19,231 nucleotides of DNA from Coemansia sp. RSA 1804 (taxonomy: Eukaryota; Kickxellomycota; Kickxellomycetes; Kickxellales; Kickxellaceae). The notes beneath the pieces are model-generated. The model worked only from the letters and a program-made list of their open reading frames with translations, was not told the origin of the DNA and did no database searches. The stretch lies in assembly GCA_027578815.1 (NCBI GenBank), contig JANBTH010000362.1, forward strand, positions 1 through 19,231, given 5' to 3'. Shown piece after piece: positions 16,773 to 19,231 of this stretch. The position numbers and the translations under genes are program-made. Each line of letters opens with the position of its first letter. The stretch's first letter is position 1.

Positions 16773-19231
16773 CCGGTCGCAAAGGACACTTGCTTTGTGG
16801 GCTTCAGGTTTCCACCGGCTCCGCCAAGAGCACTGGATGGTGTGCAATGGTTGTTGTAGTGGTCTGTCAGCTGCTCGGTGCCTAGCGCAGCACTTGAAAG
16901 TGAGCGACTGCCTGTCCTGCGCCCAATGGCCAGAATGCTTGCTGCACTGGAGCTGCCAATAGTGGTACTGCCACCTGTCTTTGAGGCTCCAACAAACTCG
17001 CATTCAGACGAGTGCGAGTTGAGCGTGGAATTTTCCTCGGAAACGGGCGTGGTGGTTCCTGCAAAATGGCCACATGGCGCTGGCAAAGGCATATCACACG
17101 TGCCCGGGAAAGACAGCGAGGCTGCCGACGACGATGTTGGTGACGAAAGAGACATTGTGTTGCTGCTTGCCCCGCCAAACTGCTGAATTTGCTGGTGAAG
17201 CTCATCCAAAGAGATCTTCGAACCGCCAGTATCACGCTCATTGTTGTCGTTTGCTAGCTCGGCAATGAACGGAGTAGCATTCCTACGCAGTATCTGGCTG
17301 TGCTCCAATGCTAGCGGCAAAAGAACTATTGCATCCTCCGTACTGTCAACTCCATTGCTATCGACCATTCTCTGGCTATCAGGTTGCTGCTGCTTCTGTT
17401 GCAACGATGAGTACCAGGAATCAATAGCGTCGCAATCGACTAGCTCACATTCGTGGAGAATTCGCAATAGCAGGGCATGTTTGATCAGGCGCACTTTGCT
17501 GTTGGCCTCCGCAAGCTGCTCTAGCTGATAAAGCACTGTGCGCTGGTCTTCAGGCAGCGTGATAAAAGTGTGGAGTAGCTTTGCAACGCGTCTAGCTGCC
17601 TGCTGTGGCGAGTACATCTCCTCATGAACCCTTTTTGAAAGTGCGGAACGGAGATATTGTCGCTGCTGTTGCTGTTTAGGCTGCTCAGAAGCATCTTCGA
17701 CTAGTCTATTGTCCTCGGACTGACCTTCATCAATGCCTGGCTGACCAAATTGCTCAACTATTTGGTAGAGTGACTCAACAAACGCACAGAGGATGGAGGC
17801 ATGGTTTGAAGTAAACTTCTCCGCCAAAGCCTCCAAATTGTGCAGCATAAATCCAAGACTAAGTCCTCCACGAACCCCTTGCAGCAGATGAGACGATGCG
17901 CGGTACACGAACTTTGCAATTCGCTGATCAGGCGGAAGTTGCGCAATGTGTTCCATTTCTCTTTCATCAAAACTCTTTTCGCCACTTCCAGGGTGTACAA
18001 CCTGGTCGCATTCGCCTGCGCTCCAAGGCGAGTGTGATTCAAGGTCAATGCTGGCATCTGCCAGCTCCATACGTGCGGCATCGTCGCCATCACCAGATCT
18101 AAATTGGATGTCTGCTTCGTTCTCCTCGTAATCTTCAGGCAAATCCTCAATATCTGCATCAAGACTCAGAATTCCAGTGCTTGAATAGTAGCGCCGAAGA
18201 ACTGCCTTTGCCGGATCAACAGACAAATGGTCATTAGGAGAAGCATGCAGCTGAAGGACATCGTTTTGCTCGGACTCACCGTCGCTCGGCTCGGTCGTAT
18301 CAGTCCCATCGGCAAAAATAAAAGATGGAGTATGTACATCGCCTTTGTGGGAGTTCTGAATGAAACGTACATCCAAGTCAAGCCCATTGTCGTCAATGTC
18401 AGAATCAAAATCAACAGAATCACCGTCGTCATCCTCACTGGTGTTGCTGTATCCGTCGTCACTCTCGGTATCAGCGTCAGCCTCAAAATCTGAGTTGAAT
18501 TCTCCATTCAGTTGACCCGACGTTTGCCTCCTCTCCTTGTAATTGTAAGAAGAAGCAAACTCAACCATGCCCACGTCAAAAATGCAGCTATATGGGGATG
18601 GCCTCTGTTTGGACTTGGTCTTATGATTAGCATCATCTTCGTCGGTCCCGCTGCCGTCATCAGAGTCAGAATCAGATTCAGAACAAACGTTGTTATGGCC
18701 TTCATCTTCCGTCTCATCGCTCTCGCTTTCGTGATCACCATCTGCACGTCCAGGTTCAAGAAACTCAATCTCGAGTTCTGCAGGCATTGTATTTATGTTG
18801 TTTACTTTGGTGCCACGCTGAACTAATGACAGGTCCGTCAAGTCAGAAACACCGCGCTGGGCCTTTGGAGGCGATAAAGCGCCGTTGCGGCTGTGAGAAA
18901 TGGATGAGGAGTTGCTAGACCGAATAAACTCGATATCATCGCCATCACCGCCACCAGCAGCGGACATACTCTTTGGCTCGTTGGTCATAACTGTTGAAAA
19001 CCCAGGCCTAAATCCGTAGTCCGAATCACTGTCCGAGCCGCTGTCGGTTAGGGATTTGAGATTGATGTTGAAACTATCTCTGTGTCCTTCTTTGCGCTCG
19101 GTAAGCTCTGTATAAAGGTCATTTAGCTCCTCATCGTGCTTCTTCTCAAGAGCTCCCATTTGGGTAGTCTTGGACTGACGCTCTGCTTCAAGTATCTCTT
19201 GGACCTCGGTGTATGCCTCTCTGATAATCTG
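16773..19231 (-). CDS. Large acidic coiled-coil protein, 5' part beyond the window
   Basis: The frame is open from the right edge to 16773 (819 codons), or to a stop at 16769 if not spliced. It enters the window inside a charged helix (QIIREAYTEVQEILEAERQS), so the Met at 19159 is internal and the true start lies outside. Residues 1-60 of the visible part look like coiled coil. About 65-390 are very acidic and Ser-rich (for example DSDSDDGSGTDEDD), without obvious fold. About 420-600 look folded and helical; LLLRILHECELVDCDAIDSW faintly recalls the W2 (eIF2B-epsilon/eIF5 C-terminal) HEAT motif. The remainder is Ser/Thr/Gly-rich and disordered. I cannot name the family; a nuclear or cytoskeletal scaffold are both possible. 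A GTAATA donor overlaps the apparent stop codon. Confidence 0.85.

Noticed and set aside
1..19231. CRISPR array, mobile element, viral insertion, or biosynthetic cluster
   Set aside because: No regularly spaced repeats, no transposase, integrase or reverse-transcriptase motifs and no linked pathway genes appear. The genes are conserved eukaryotic housekeeping genes plus one unplaced protein.

Overview
The window is nuclear DNA from a fungus. The evidence is a fused HisH-HisF histidine enzyme, a peroxisomal fatty-acid enzyme ending in -SKL, a full SIN3 co-repressor, an RNA polymerase III subunit, and short GT-AG introns with GTAAGT or GTATGT donors and a CTAAC branch site. Long, nearly intron-free genes, small intergenic gaps and pyrimidine-rich leaders suggest a compact early-diverging fungus. 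A Kickxellomycotina-like genome is my guess, but nothing here proves the lineage.

Layout, left to right. A U-box cyclophilin of the PPIL2 type (minus) runs off the left edge. Next come the Pol III subunit RPC6/RPC34 and the bifunctional histidine gene HIS7, both minus. A 615-base divergent promoter separates HIS7 from the only plus-strand gene, a crotonase-fold enoyl-CoA isomerase with a PTS1 tail. That gene converges on a two-exon WD40 gene (minus) of the S. pombe C2A9.03 family. A 762-base gap leads to SIN3 (minus), whose N-terminus probably starts in an extra upstream exon. A 1.1-kb stretch without a convincing main gene follows; it holds a possible SIN3 leader intron and a short upstream ORF. 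The right end is one long acidic coiled-coil gene (minus), cut by the window edge, with uncertain 3' exons.

These are mostly conserved housekeeping genes: spliceosome-linked ubiquitin ligase, Pol III transcription, histidine and purine-linked synthesis, peroxisomal beta-oxidation, and histone-deacetylase co-repression. Nothing suggests a gene cluster, mobile element, CRISPR array, viral insert or novel system. I saw no tRNA or other RNA gene by eye. The most informative non-obvious signals are a perfect Gcn4/AP-1-type site in front of HIS7, the SIN3 upstream exon that joins exactly in phase, and a frame-changing 58-base candidate exon at the 3' end of the right-hand gene.
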